Positions 10,401-22,118 are shown, numbered from the stretch's first letter. The stretch is 64,000 nt of DNA from Takakia lepidozioides (GCA_030704615.1 CM060731.1:9178001-9242000); one strand, 5' to 3'. Notes: a model not told the origin generated them from the sequence alone. Made by a program: numbers and translations.

Positions 10401-13112
10401 GTGAATGTCGTCAACGCCATTCAAGGACATTATCAATTCTACTCAGGGACAATATAATTGCACCCTTAGATCCTAACCAGGTGAATTCATATACTCGCTT
10501 AAGAATGACTCAGACAAAGAAGTGAATGTCGTCAACGACATTCAATCTGGATCTAAGATTGCAATCCATATGAAGCCACAATTTTTCCCAAAAAAACAGT
10601 AGAGTTTCAAGTATGACATTTCACCTGTACACAACTCGCATCATGGCCCACTCTCCTCCAACCTGACTGTCAAAGTCGTTGGACCGTAAAATGTTACCAT
10701 CTTTGGAGAACTCCCGGAAAAAACAGTATCTCCACGTGAGACCTCTCCACTTCCTTATGTATGCCTCCAATGACATTTGGGGAGGGGAAACAATCGCAAT
10801 GTTCAGGTCCTTCAAAGTCTGATCCAGCACAATGACGGCGCGCTTTTCGAGCTGCAAATAGAATATTTGTCAGAATTGCAAAAAAGAAACACATCACATA
10901 CTTGAAGATAAGAAACAGCATGTTCGAATACACACCTGACTCCAAAATGTAGCCTTGTGGAGCCAGTTATCAAACACCAAATCACTGATTCCTTCCACCT
11001 TTGTGCCAGGCTGTATGGTGCTCTTTGGGAACTGATTCAAGTCCTTTACTGTTTGATCTGAGTTCCATATCTCCAGCCACCTTATTTTTGTTTGTGGGTC
11101 GACCATCGATATGGCCAGCCGGTGCAATTTCTCCTGCTGCATCTCCGGATGCACATGCTTGTCATAGTGTGTTTTGATCTGCTGAAGGAACTCAGGACCA
11201 AGTCCAGGATCTACTATTCTAAGCTGCTTTCCGAAGGCTGACATCAATTTGGTTCTTCGCATCTCAAACTCCTTCTTTATTGCAGCTTCCACACCCTTTG
11301 ATGTCCTTAGTTCCTCTGGTGTAGTGCGGTAATATTCGGATTTTCCCTTCTCAGCTGCCTCTGCCAGTTCTTGCTGCATTCATTCAAGTAGTGATTAGCT
11401 CCGAAGGGACTCTAAACATGTATTCGAAAAGTAAACAGAGTACAGACTCGGGCTTACCGCATACATGTACTCCAGAAACGCCTCTCGTGTCAAAGAATAC
11501 CAAGTGCCTGCAGCTCTTCCTGTTTCGCACTTCTTGATGATATTGGGTGGTAGTACTGTCCGAAAATCATCCAGCTTCATCAGACCAATCCTCTGAATTC
11601 GGAATAGTGTGTGAACCAAGCTTGTTGTCACATGCGATTTCTCTGTCGATCTGCAAAAACATTGAAAACATTGCATTCCTTACCACTGTTTTTTGAGGAT
11701 CAACAAGACACTACAGAGGGAATCAAATCTCCTGGATGACTTACTTGTTCACGTCGTGCATAGCTGTAAGAAGCCTAGCGATGTCGTTTCCTGGATCCAA
11801 AACCATTGCCTCCACAGCAACATGCTTGTCTTTGTCTTTCGAATGGTGTTTCTGAATGTATCCCATCCATGCAAGCAATCGGTGGTTGCCGTCCCAGACG
11901 TAGAACATGTGGTTGCAAAATTGCTGGGTGTTCTTTCCCATCATGAGGCCCAGCTCGAACTCCTCATTGGCATCTTTCCAGCACTCATCCCAGTTATCAC
12001 TGATCTCTGGAGAAACTAATGTGCTTTTCCCATTTATATCCGTCAGTGACACATAAAAAACTTGTGCACCAAGTCTATATCCATGCACAAAATCACTCTC
12101 CAATTTTGTTATGTCGTGGGAAAGAGGTGGACGCACAACAGGCATTGATATCATCCGGCACAGAGGTATGTCCAGACGCCCTCCAGATACGAGCATGTCC
12201 CTTATAACCTCCTGAGAGTTTACCTTCTGGAATGACATTAGTTCTTTCACCTTGTCAAGGTAGTGCACTTCGGATTCATCTGCTTCATCTGTATTCTCTG
12301 AGCTTTTTGCGGACTCGTCCCCATCTCCAGATCCTTTCCCCTCTGATCCTGTAGGCTTCGACCTCACAGTTTTCTGCACGATGCCATTCAGTTCTGAGTA
12401 AGTCATTTGCAAATAGTGAATGGCGGTAACGACCATCACTCTGTATCAAGGAAACTCACCATGAATGGTGTGAAAGAATTCAGCACAATCACACAAGAAA
12501 AGCCGAGACTGTCGTATTCAAAACAGAAGCGAGAGCAATAGCGAACGGCGTTAACGACAATCACAAAAGATAACGACCTGCCGGATCGGTGTTGTGTAAT
12601 GACATACATGTGCAACTGATTGGCGGCAACGACATTCAGTGTAGTTTAGGGCGGATAGTAAGTGCAGACTCTCTCTTCAAACACATATGTACATAAATGT
12701 CATAAGCAGAATCGAATGGCGTTAACGACGCTCGCGATTCAGTAGTTCCTGCTAAAGAATGGAAGAGGAAGGACTCCTTGAAAGGCAATCACATAGACTA
12801 TATGATAAAACTTACTGGCACCTTCTTAGGTTTTGAACTTTGATCCCCTTCTGCAGCTTTCCTCTTCCCTCTCACATCTGCTGGAGTTTCTGTCTGCGCA
12901 AGGGTTTCTTGACCTTCTTCAGGTTCGGCGTTCCGCGTGCTTCCACCTTCTTCAGTGTCCCTGCGATTCATCTCTGCCTCCACAGGCTGGCGCACTCTTA
13001 TCGCCGGCTGTGTCGCAGCCGCTGCCTCAGTTTCCGTCTGCTCTTGTGAATCAGTCTCCGCGTTCACCTGCTGCCTTGGCCCTGTGTTCTCCAACAAACG
13101 ACGCCTCGTCAT
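7477..13112 (-). CDS. ParB-like domain plus permuted N4/N6 amino-methyltransferase, ten exons (copy A)
   Basis: Exon model, 5' to 3': 13112-12816, 12373-11745, 11650-11458, 11373-10936, 10851-10625, 9679-9028, 8914-8577, 8381-8096, 8000-7811, 7735-7477. Every junction has GT-AG ends and matching phase. The start of exon 2 is the weakest junction. Exon 7 is one base short (338 nt), which shifts the frame just after motif IV. The protein is about 1,170 residues. Exon 1 is charged and low-complexity. Exon 2 has a ParB/Srx-type core (FYVWDGNHRLLAWMG). Exon 6 is lysine/glutamate-rich. Exons 7-9 follow the order of beta-class N4-cytosine/N6-adenine DNA methyltransferases: ADIVILDIPDG at motif IV, then SPAFMQILLESC, VVDLSVSTG at motif I and FGMEGD at motif II. 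The acidic tail ends TDSESD. DIPD replaces DPPY, so catalysis is uncertain. ParB-methyltransferase fusions are known from phages and bacteria; a host-gene origin seems unlikely. An upstream exon (FALRGRVVVKLERV, acceptor near 13234) is possible. Confidence 0.85.
9821..10544. repeat. seven 22-bp palindromes in one methyltransferase intron (copy A)
   Basis: Positions 9821-9842, 9927-9948, 10088-10109, 10196-10217, 10291-10312, 10402-10423 and 10523-10544. Consensus arms are TGAATGTCGT and ACGACATTCA around CA. Two copies match perfectly. One uses the compensated pair GGCGT/ACGCC, which keeps the palindrome. Flanking sequence repeats too (sites 3 and 6, and sites 4 and 7, share upstream words), so the intron is built from units of roughly 310 bp with two palindromes each. 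All lie in the intron 9680-10624. Confidence 0.93.
12417..12734. repeat. four more copies of the same palindrome in intron 1 (copy A)
   Basis: Positions 12417-12438, 12542-12563, 12617-12638 and 12713-12734. These are more degenerate than the seven in the later intron; the centre is often GTTAACG or GGCAACG. All lie between exon 1 and the start of exon 2. The first overlaps the uncertain 5' edge of exon 2. Confidence 0.85.
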
Positions 13113-13961
13113 TTTCTCTCTTGCTCTAAGTCTCTCTCTAAGGGAAGTAAAATAAAGAGACTTTCTTCTCTTTCGTATTCTAGAAGGAACCCTCTCCAGC
13201 TTGACTACCACTCTCCCTCTAAGCGCGAAAACTAGAAAAACGCAGTGACTCCCGATTTCTTGCGGGATTGCCTGTGTTCTTGCTTGTCTCTAGAAGCATC
13301 GGATTCCCTCCCGCGTGACCGTTACACATAGTCGTTTCGATATTAATGCACATGCCAACAATTGGTGTACAGCTGTTCGTATTCAGTTATGGATGTCTGA
13401 CGTGTGCCGCCCAAAACAAAACGGCGTGTTCTAAATTATAACTGGTTCAATATTTAAAAAGAACAGCGAATCCCAGAAATTGATGCGCAGTCTTAAACAA
13501 ATAAATATAAATGAACGAGAGTTTGATGACAAATTTTGGAATATCATACAGGTCATCCTTGTTATCCCCACATTCGTTGCACATTTGGAACTTTCCAGGT
13601 GCGCATGATCATTGGTAGTAGTATATAGATACATTTACTTAATCTGCAATCCCATTCTCGGATCCTGTGGCATGCTTCCAGGAAGTCGGCTTTGTTATTG
13701 GGTTTATTGATGAGGTTCTGATTAACGGTTTAACAGTTTCCGACACTGCCCCTATGGATTCTCTGACCACTGGGCCCACAAGAAAAGTAATTAAAATGGA
13801 CGGCTGCATATCTGGAATGAATAACAGAATATGCACAGTCGTTATCTGAGCTTCCTCCGCCATATGCTCTGCTCATTCTTCAACTGTGTTCTGGAGACAG
13901 CAGTAAACCGATTTACACTAGATCTGCGATAGCAAGGTACAAACATACTCGAGGAAGGAAG
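13113..13961. promoter_or_regulatory. divergent intergenic region between methyltransferase and transposase (copy A)
   Basis: About 850 bp separate the two start codons, so both promoters should lie here. It contains none of the palindromes. A minus-strand frame of 74 codons (13639-13863, beginning MAEEAQITTVHIL) could be an upstream exon of the methyltransferase, but I found no homology. No core promoter element could be fixed with confidence. Confidence 0.5.
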
Positions 13962-16900
13962 ATGGCTTCCTCTGAAGCGGAGTTCTTCTCAGACGACAAA
14001 CCAGTGCCGTTCTCCCAGGAAGTCCTTGACAATGGATTTGCAATTGTTCTGGAACATGTCTTGGCTACCCGTTTTCAGCTGCAGAATGGCTCCATCTTTT
14101 TGGAGAAAGAGGTTTACGATATGAAAGGGAAGTTGGTGAAATATTCTTTCCAAAACCGTGATGAGACGGCTCATATCAGCCAGTGGAGAGTGCGTCCTGG
14201 TCGATACAGAGTACTTGGAGAGCCTCGTAGAAAGTCCCTTGGGTCATATGTGACGCCCGGGACTGCTGCTTCGGTCGTTGAAGACAAGAGGGAGGTGGTG
14301 GTGAAAAAAGAACAGACTTCCTCCACTCCAATCGTTGAGCTTTCGGATTCTTCCGATGATGACATAAGTGAAATTCCAAATCCAGTCCTTCCTACTGTGG
14401 TTGCAGAAGCTGATGAAGAAGAGATTTGTAGTGTCATTCCAAAATTGCGGGCGATGGGAGGAATGGCTGGATTCAAAAGCGAGTTGCGGGGAATTGATTG
14501 GGAATCTTTGAAGCAGGTGCCTGTGAAGTTCTTGCCGGAGACTTTTGATGGCGATATCCTATTCGAGCTGCCTCCTCCTCCGCGAGTTGGAGGTGTAACA
14601 ATCATGATGCATGGAATGGACAAGAAACACGACGGGCACCCGTGGTGCAGAACAAAAACATCCAATATTCAGAATGATGACAAGCTTGTTTTCAGGAGGA
14701 CAGTTTGCAATGGACACCTTAGGTGTGATAATTTGAATTGCAGACACTTTCTTCAGTCTGGAGTTCATAATCAAAGCGAATGGGAGGGTCTGGCGGAGAA
14801 TCCATTTCAGCCTGGGACTGCCCCTCCACCGGCAAACACTTTCGTCTGCAAATTCTGCAAACTTGTGCCATCCTGCGTGGCGCTCTGCGGAGCAAGAATG
14901 TACTATGTTGTCCACCGTTTGAATACAATGACGAGAGCTTGTGTGCATTTTGGATTCCATAACCATCCTGTCTCGAAGGGGGATTACAGGGAGAGTGTTG
15001 AGACAGTATCGAGGTTGATCAAACAGGAGTTCGGGAGAAACCCATCCGCAACAACATCTGCAATTGCTCTTGGCGCAAGCAAGTCCTTCTTGGAAAGCCA
15101 TATTTTGAGTGAAGGAGATTCTGTGGGGACTAAACTTGACGGTGCAGCATTGGACCTGGTCATGGATCATTTCTCCACTTTAAGTTCACCTAACATTCGG
15201 CATCAGATCAATGCATTGAGAATGGGCTCTGGGATCAGAGGCTACATAGACAATATTTTGGAATTGAAACGACTGAGCAAGTACGATTACATCCAGGACA
15301 ATGTATTCCCAGGTCAAGGTGCCATCAAAGTTTTTCTTTTCAAAATGTCGACTGTTGGGAGGGCAGTGGGGTTAGCCTCGTGAAGCGGATGCAGAAGACT
15401 GGGGACTTGCAGAACTGTTTTCTTATGTTTGATCATGTGAAACGAGTGAAGGATTGGACGACAATGGCTTGTCATGTCTACGATCCAGTGTACCAACGAG
15501 TTATGACAATTGCAGTTTGTGACATGCAATCCGAGGATACGGAATCCCAGAAGCTCATGTGGAATTCCCTGATACGTGTCATGGGCTGCCATGGGCTGCC
15601 ATCTCCAAATTTCGCAGGTTTCATGGCGGATAGTGCTCAAGCAAATTTCAATGCTATTCGTATTGTCTTCGGATCGGGCGACCCAAAAGTGCCTATGCCA
15701 GGAAGAGAGCGTACATGTCTATTCCATTGGACACAATCTCTGGAAAAACATACAAAGTCGGACATCAAACCAGAGATGCAGACTCAGCACCGTAAATTGT
15801 GCAAAGAGTACAAAGATGCTAGAACAATGAAGGAGGCGGACACTTTGTTCCAGACAATTCGTGCCTGGTGGTTCTCTTCTGGAGCTGCATCACTTGAGAG
15901 TATGAGAGCATTGGAAGATTGGCTGGCGTTTTGGCACTTCCGGTATAGACAGTGGGGAGCAGCCATGACAATGGTACGAGGCTTCTATTTCATGCTTTAT
16001 TCATACATTTGCTTTCCATATTTTGACTCATTGCTTTCTTTATGTTGTTTCCTGTGCACTATTCTGAAGTGTGGTTATCCTCTTTGCAGAACATGTCCAT
16101 TGAGGAAATGGCAGACATGCCATCTTGCAATTTGGCAGAAACTGTGCACAATGCATGGTTGCAGCAGTCTGGGAAAGAGGTCGGGATTTGTATGTGGCAA
16201 CAACAGATGATTTGATACGTGCCTTGCAACAACAAACCCGATACCGTGATTTCTTACGAGGTGGGGTTGGTGGCAAGGGTCCGGACAAATCAGAGTTGAT
16301 GTTGCGTGCTGCAAACAGATCTGGGGATCCAATCAAGATAGCACGGGCGGTGAGCATGTATGCCCAGGGAACGCCACTTGTTTCTAGAGTTCCACATCTT
16401 GAAGGGGAGGAGAGATTCGGCTCCTGTAAGAGGAAATTGAACACTCCACCTGGTTCGGATTCAGATTCCCACAGGGCAGACCGTGATAACTTCTCGAAGC
16501 CTCGTGTTCCCCTGCATGACAGCTCCGTGTCCGGAACCTCCATTGTGGAGGAACCTCCAACACGACGGCAAGCTCCAGCATCAAACCGTGCCACTGAAAT
16601 GGTGCAGGAGAGAAACAACCCCCTTGATGTGCTTGAGTCCGCATGCCCCGACCACGTTTGGCACATAGAACGCACAAGTGTCGGGTCTCGTGTGAAATGT
16701 ACAGCGATCAGGGCAACTAATTTCGAGAAGTGCACTTCATCTATATCCAGAGGTGGTGCCCGAACTCTCTGCTCCGACTTTCACGGGCTTGATGCGTCCA
16801 TACGGTCAACCAGAAGCCAAGAACCACAAGTTCTGGTTCTGCGCAGATGATTGTGCCAGATGTGTGCATGGAACTGTGCGTCGTCCTTCCGTAGTGATGA

Positions 16901-17373
16901 AGCCATCTCCTCCAACCGTTTGGCCCGTGAAGGTGGGAACACATCTCAGCTTTCAGGAGATTGAAATGCTGGAGGAGGCAGGTTTTTCCCTTGCGAGACA
17001 ACCCCAACTCCATGCATGTGCTACTACTCCTGCGTCCTCCCGGGTCCCCCCGGCAAATCCTGACTTGTGGCCAACCAAACGAGATGGAAAGCTCGTTCGG
17101 CGTTTCCCTCCAACCGCTGAACACTTTGGCAAAGTGGAGTCCGCAAGAATGCTCCAAGCTCGTGTCGGAAGCACCACGGAAGTACCCGATCCAGGATATG
17201 GTCGGGTATTCACAATCATCACTTCCACATCTGCTGTTCATGACAGGACCTACGACATCACGGTTTCCAATTTCCCCAATTGCACATGTCCTGATTTTGT
17301 GAATATGCTATCAACCAGTTTGGGCAAGAGAGGTAAATTCATACCCTGCAAACATTTGTATTTCATATTTTGA
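13962..17373 (+). CDS. MULE-like transposase with GCM/WRKY-type zinc cluster and SWIM finger (copy A)
   Basis: Exon 1 is 13962-15973 and exon 2 is 16090-17373 (GT-AG intron, phase 0). Domains in order: an N-terminal domain shared with copy B (FQLQNGSIFLEKEVYD); an acidic linker (ELSDSSDDDISEIP); a Cys/His cluster of the WRKY-GCM1 type (HDGHPWC, FVCKFCK, VHFGFHNHP); and a Mutator-like DDE core with FLMFDHVKR for the first Asp, GFMADSAQANFNAI for the second, and the family's C-x2-H as RTCLFHWTQSLEKH. A C-terminal SWIM finger follows (NCTCPDF ... CKHLYFIF). It should bind the element ends and catalyse cut-and-paste transposition. The frame breaks by a missing base at about 15312-15320, 16178-16190 and 16750. 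As given it cannot be translated in one piece; it may be decayed or misassembled. Confidence 0.85.
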
Positions 17374-18109
17374 GGAGGATGGTTTGCGATCCCAAACGTG
17401 ACAACTTCATTCACCAGGCCACTATGAGTTTCAACGAGGTCGATACTCTTTTGCAGCGGGATACACACACATGGGTAGCATGAACTATGTAATGTGGTAT
17501 GTGGATGACCATGATTTGAAATGTGTAATTCACATCAATTCGTCGGCTGTGCAATGATATGGCCTCCAACTATACGGAGTGAGGTCTGAGTGACAACTTT
17601 TAGGTAGTGCACATTTGTCATTGCACCGTTCGAAGTCTACATGTCTTGCTGTCGCTATGCACTACAATCATCTTTTGAAGATGATCATAACTCTCATTGT
17701 TATTTGAGGAGGGAGAAGTCTTCTCGTGGCAGCCTTTATGGCGCACACTTTGTGAGGATATTTTGTCGTCTTCGTAATTGTAAAAGTGAAACAAACATTT
17801 GTAATTGCACAATGTTGGATGCTGCAATTGTAGGCCTCAACGCTCGTCTTGATTCTATTTAGGCAAGATTCCCTGCATTAATTCCACGGTCATAGGACCA
17901 TCCACGGTTATAGGCGGCGCATGTTAATGCTGACGTGGCAGTTGACGGACAGTGCCACGTCATCATTTACCGCCACATCAGCATGCTGACATGACGCTCA
18001 CGCCACGTCAGCATGTGTGCAGGCTCACGCCACGTCAGCTGGCGTGAGCGTACGCTCACGCCACGTCACTCCTGCGTGAGCGTACGCTCGCGCGCACAAC
18101 GCTCACGCC
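17374..18109. other. 3' flank of the transposase and right end of copy A
   Basis: No gene seen. From about 17925 the sequence becomes a cluster of GCCACGTCA and GCTCACGCCACGTCA words in both orientations, ending GCTCACGCC. It forms the subterminal repeat region, matched by similar words at 6785-6900. Such clusters are common binding sites for transposases. Confidence 0.6.
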
Positions 18110-21061
18110 ATTGCGTCGTTGGTCCTGGCGGCCCAACTTGTCGCACCAGAGGTGCTTTTCCATAGACCAACACAAAAGGGGAAACTCCCGTCGCGGAGTG
18201 TTCTGTGTTATTATAACAGAACTCTGCCGCGTCTAAGTGTTCCATCCAGTCTGATTGGTCTGCCGACACGTAATTCCGCAAGAATTGCTTCACTACGGAA
18301 TTCACTCTTTCCGTTGGGCCGTCCGTCGTAGGTCGGAAGGCGGTGCTCATCTTCAGCCTCGTCCCCATCTTCTTCCAAAGTGCTCTCCAGAATTTACTCG
18401 TAAACTTTGGGTCGCGGTCCGAGACAATATCCTTCGGGACTCCATGATGCTTTAAGACGTGGGCGAAGTAAAGTCGCCCTGTCTCCTGCGCAGTTGCCGT
18501 CTCCTTGGTGGGATGAAATGGGCCATTTTACTGAACCTATCTACCACCACCATGATTGCATCGAATCCTTTTGACAGCGGCATAGCAGTCATGAAATCCA
18601 TCGACGCTTTCCCAAGTCCCCTCTGGAATCGGCAAGGGTTGTAACAGCCCGCTTGCTTTTTATACTCGCTCCGGTTTTGTTGGCATGGGTGCATGTCTTT
18701 ACATACTCCTCTGCCTCCTCCCTCAGTTTGGGCCAGAATACTCTTTCTTCAAGAGTGCCGCAGTGCGCTTGGCTCCACCGTGGCCCGCAAGCGGGCTATC
18801 ATGGCATTCTCTCAAGAGACTATCCCTGATCCCTCCCTTTGGCACATAGAGACGTTTTGCTTATACCGGAGCAGTCCGTTTTGCAAGTGGAACTGCGATT
18901 TAACCCCCATTCTCAAGTTCTGCATCACGCACTTTGCCAGCTCATCCTTCCGGCAAGCCTTCCGGATCTTCCTTTGGAGCGCCGTCTCGCCCTTGTACAC
19001 CAACAAGAGCTGTTGCTTTCTACTTAAAGCATCGGCCACCACATTGTCCGTCCCGGTTTGTACTGGATATCCACGTCGAACACTGCCAAAGTATCTTGCC
19101 ACCTAAGTTGTTTTGGGGACAACTTGGGCTGCGTGGCAAAATACTTCACGTGACATTGTCCGTGAACACCTTCACTGGGTTGGAACCAACATAGTGGCGC
19201 CAGAGTTCAAGGCAATGTACCACCGCCTTCATCTCTTTTTCGTGCGTCGGCCACCGTCGCTCCACTTCATTCAGTTTCTTACTTTCGTAAGCCACTGGAC
19301 GTCCATCTTGCATAAGTACACCCCCAATTGCGAAGTCCGATGCATCTGTATGAATCTCAAACGGACGATCGAACTCCGGATTTTTAAGACTGGAGCTTCC
19401 GTCATCCGCTGCTTCAATTCAGCAAAAGCTTGGCCACAAAATGTGTCCATACCCAGACTTTGGATTTACACAGAAGGTCCGACAGCGGCCCCGCGATCTT
19501 GGCGAAATTTCTCACATACTTCCGGTAATAGGAGGGCGAGTCCTAGGAAGGATCGCACTCCCGGGACCGAAGTCGGAGGCTCCCAGTCCAAGATCGCCCT
19601 CACCTTTCTGTCATCCATTTTGATCCCATCCTGTGTAATCACGTGCCCCAAGAACTCCACTTTTGTGACCCCGAATTCGCACTTTGAAGCTTTGGCATAC
19701 AGCTTCCCTTCTCGCAATTTTTGGAACACCCTTTTGAGGTGCTCCAGGTGCTCCTCCTTTGTTTTTCGAGTACACCAAGATGTCGTCGATGTACACGATC
19801 ACAAAGTCATCCAACCACTCCTGAAAAGGCTGTTCATCAGCGTGCTAAATGTCGCTGGTGCATTGGTGAGCCCAAAAGGCATCACCAAGAACTCATATGA
19901 ACCATACCTTGTCCTGCACGCGGTCTTCTCCTCATCTCCTTCCGCCACCCGAATTTGGTGATAGCCGGAGCGCAAGTCGATCCATGAAATACTTCGCTCC
20001 TGCCAACCGATCGAAGAGGTCGTCGATCCTTGGCAAAGGGTACCGGTTTTTGATAGTCACCTTATTCAGAGCCCTGTAATCGACACACATCCGCAGCGTC
20101 CCATCCTTCTTGTCTGCAAATAGCACCGGGGCTCCGTAAGGTGACTTACTCGGCCGGATGTACCCTTTGACATTAGATCTTTGAGCTGAGTCTTCAGCTC
20201 GACCAACTCTTTGTGGCTCAACCGGTAGGGCGCCTTGGCAGGCGGTTCCGATCCCGGTATCACCTCAATTTTGTGGTCAACTCCTCTTCGCGGTGGCAAG
20301 CCGCTTGGTAAATCCTCCGGCATCACATCCTGGTATTTCTCCAAAATCCCTTGATCCAATCTGGGCTCGGCTCCCCATCGCCTTCTCCTTTCACTTCTCT
20401 AATGTAAAGCAAAAACTGGGACTCGTGTGTCTCCTCCACGGCCCTCCTTTGCTGATAGAAGGTTTATTCGCCCTCCCACGGATTTGGGCGTTTCCGACAC
20501 TCGTAAAACCTCGCCACCATTCCCACATGGCAGCGTGACTACTCTCTTGCGGCCATCTATGACCGCTCCGGATTTGCTCAAAAAGGTCATTCCCAAAATG
20601 AGATCCACTCCATCGATCTCGCAGATAGTGAAGTTCTCACGTCCCTCCCAACTCCCCAGTTGAAGAGGAACATCAAACGCCAACCTTGTCGCCAACTGAG
20701 GTTCTCCTTTGGCAGAGCGCACCTCAATAGAGGCCCCCACGTCACTTGTCGGGAGTCCCAACTTTCGCGCCGCCGCCGGCGTCATGAAGGAGTGCGACGC
20801 TCCTGTGTCCACCAACAACGACACATTAGTTCCGGATATTATCCCATCCACGAACAATAACTGACTCCCTTTTCGTAAGGCGCCAGTTTCCTGATACAAC
20901 TCACAAGAAAATTTGCCTACCTTGCAAGTCCTGGCGACCACCGCTTCCACCAAGCGACTGATGGTATCTTCCGACAGCTCCGTGGTCGCCCGAGTCATGT
21001 TCAATTGCCGGGGCTTCGTGCACTTCTTGGCATGTGCCCGGGCTCCCCGCAATTGAAACAC
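18066..21061 (-). pseudogene. gypsy pol: protease, reverse transcriptase, RNase H, integrase (5' part)
   Basis: Read from 21061 leftward. A zinc-knuckle remnant (CFNCGEPGH) is followed by an aspartic protease with LLVDTGASHSF. Reverse transcriptase follows ([20 protein letters not shown], then VYIDDILVYS with an intact active site), then the RNase H/connection end (DNVVADALSRKQ) and the integrase core (SMDFMTAMPLSKGFDAIMV, FRPTTDGPTERVNS). The frame breaks at several single-base positions, including inside the zinc knuckle. The last about 40 bases of the open frame at 18066 belong to the nested insertion. The rest of integrase and the chromodomain are at 6179-6784. Confidence 0.9.
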
Positions 21062-21067
21062 ACTCCA

Positions 21068-22077
21068 TCAAAGGTCGCCTTCTGTCCGCCATAAGTCGTT
21101 CCACCCGCTTTTCCTTTCGAAGCACCGGGTGCCGCCTTGACGTGTGAAGGACCTCCCTTCGATTTCCACGTGCCATTTTCGCCGCTGGCCTATCCACTTC
21201 TTTTCCGGTCGGGAGGAGTCACCTTCCCGCCGGGTCTTCTTGTGGTTCAGCTCCGTACGGCCTTGTCTCTCACCCCTAGGGACATCCGAGAAACATTCAG
21301 CTCTCTCAATTGCCTCGTTCAAAGTCTTAGGTGGCTTCTCCTCCAACTTCCGCCTAGCCCATGGGGCCAGTCCCGCCACAAAGTTGAAGACCATTTCTGG
21401 TTCTGCCATGTCCGCGACTTCGAGCAACAGCACATTGAAAGCCTGGACATACCCCCGAATGTCATCTGTTTGCTTCAAATTCCTCATCTTGTCCCGGGCA
21501 AGCCAGGACGCGTTGAGGGGCACAAACTGTCTCTTCATCAATTCCTTGAACTCACTCCAGTTCAAGGTTTCCGGGCTTGGGCCTCGGTCGTGAAGGCGTT
21601 TCTGCCACCATTGTTGAGCATAGCCCCTCAAATAGGTGGGAGCCACTTCCACCCGATCCTCGTCACTCAACTTGGCCGCCCGGAAGTACTGCTCTAGCTC
21701 CAGGAGCCAGGTGTTGAGTGCCTTCCGGTTTCGAACGCCCTCGAAGGTGCCGGGTTCCTTAGGCTTCACCTTAAACTTTGCCTTGGTGGAAGTGCATTAG
21801 CCGCCTTCAACACGTCTTTCAACGTCCCGCCAAACTGCGCCAACAACCCTTCCCAAAAGGCTGCCGGCATGGGAGGCATCTCTTGGTTTGTCGGAGCTCT
21901 CAAAGATTCCTCGGGCTCCGACTCCTCGGATTCCTCCCGCTCCTGAGCGGCCTCGTTTTCGGAAACATTAATCGCTTCCTCAAACGGCCGCCTCGGTGAC
22001 ACGTCGCCCCCATCGGGCTCACCGGGATCATCATCTTTTGGGCCGTTCCGCTTTCGCTTCGGCTTGCCCGACCCCAT
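21068..22077 (-). pseudogene. gypsy gag
   Basis: Starts at an ATG at 22077 shortly after the primer binding site (GSGKPKRKRNG, then a long acidic region). After a 1-base frame break near 21775 it continues as a retrotransposon gag domain (LNTWLLELEQYFRAAKLSDE, LRGYAQQWWQ, FNFVAGLAPWARRKLEE). Gag forms the particle shell. The Lys/Arg-rich end leads into the zinc knuckle at about 21060-21020, again with a frame break. Confidence 0.88.
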
Positions 22078-22118
22078 GATGAGGCCAATCCCAAGGACGA
22101 TCGCGTACTGAACTCTAA

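Larger units (their letters stand above)
6785..18109. mobile_element. nested DNA transposon carrying a ParB-methyltransferase gene and a MULE-like transposase (copy A)
   Basis: About 11.3 kb of foreign DNA interrupts the gypsy integrase gene between the sequences coding for VYGKAPLV and EASLAQDVEEP. It contains two divergent genes: a methyltransferase on the minus strand (7477-13112) and a transposase on the plus strand (13962-17373). The ends are rich in GCGTGAGC and GCTCACGCCACGTCA words. The likely terminal inverted repeat begins GGCGTGAGC at 6785 and ends GCTCACGCC at 18109. The flanks give only an imperfect 8-bp target duplication, so the exact boundaries are uncertain by a few tens of bases. 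Because the host LTR retrotransposon is young, this insertion must be young too. Confidence 0.82.

Noticed and set aside
9821-10544. Regularly spaced palindromes as a CRISPR array
   Set aside because: The window is a plant nuclear genome. The spacers are themselves related repeats, spacing is irregular, and there are no cas genes.
16040-16735. 231-codon minus-strand frame over the transposase
   Set aside because: It is the reverse of transposase exon 2, which has clear plus-strand homology.
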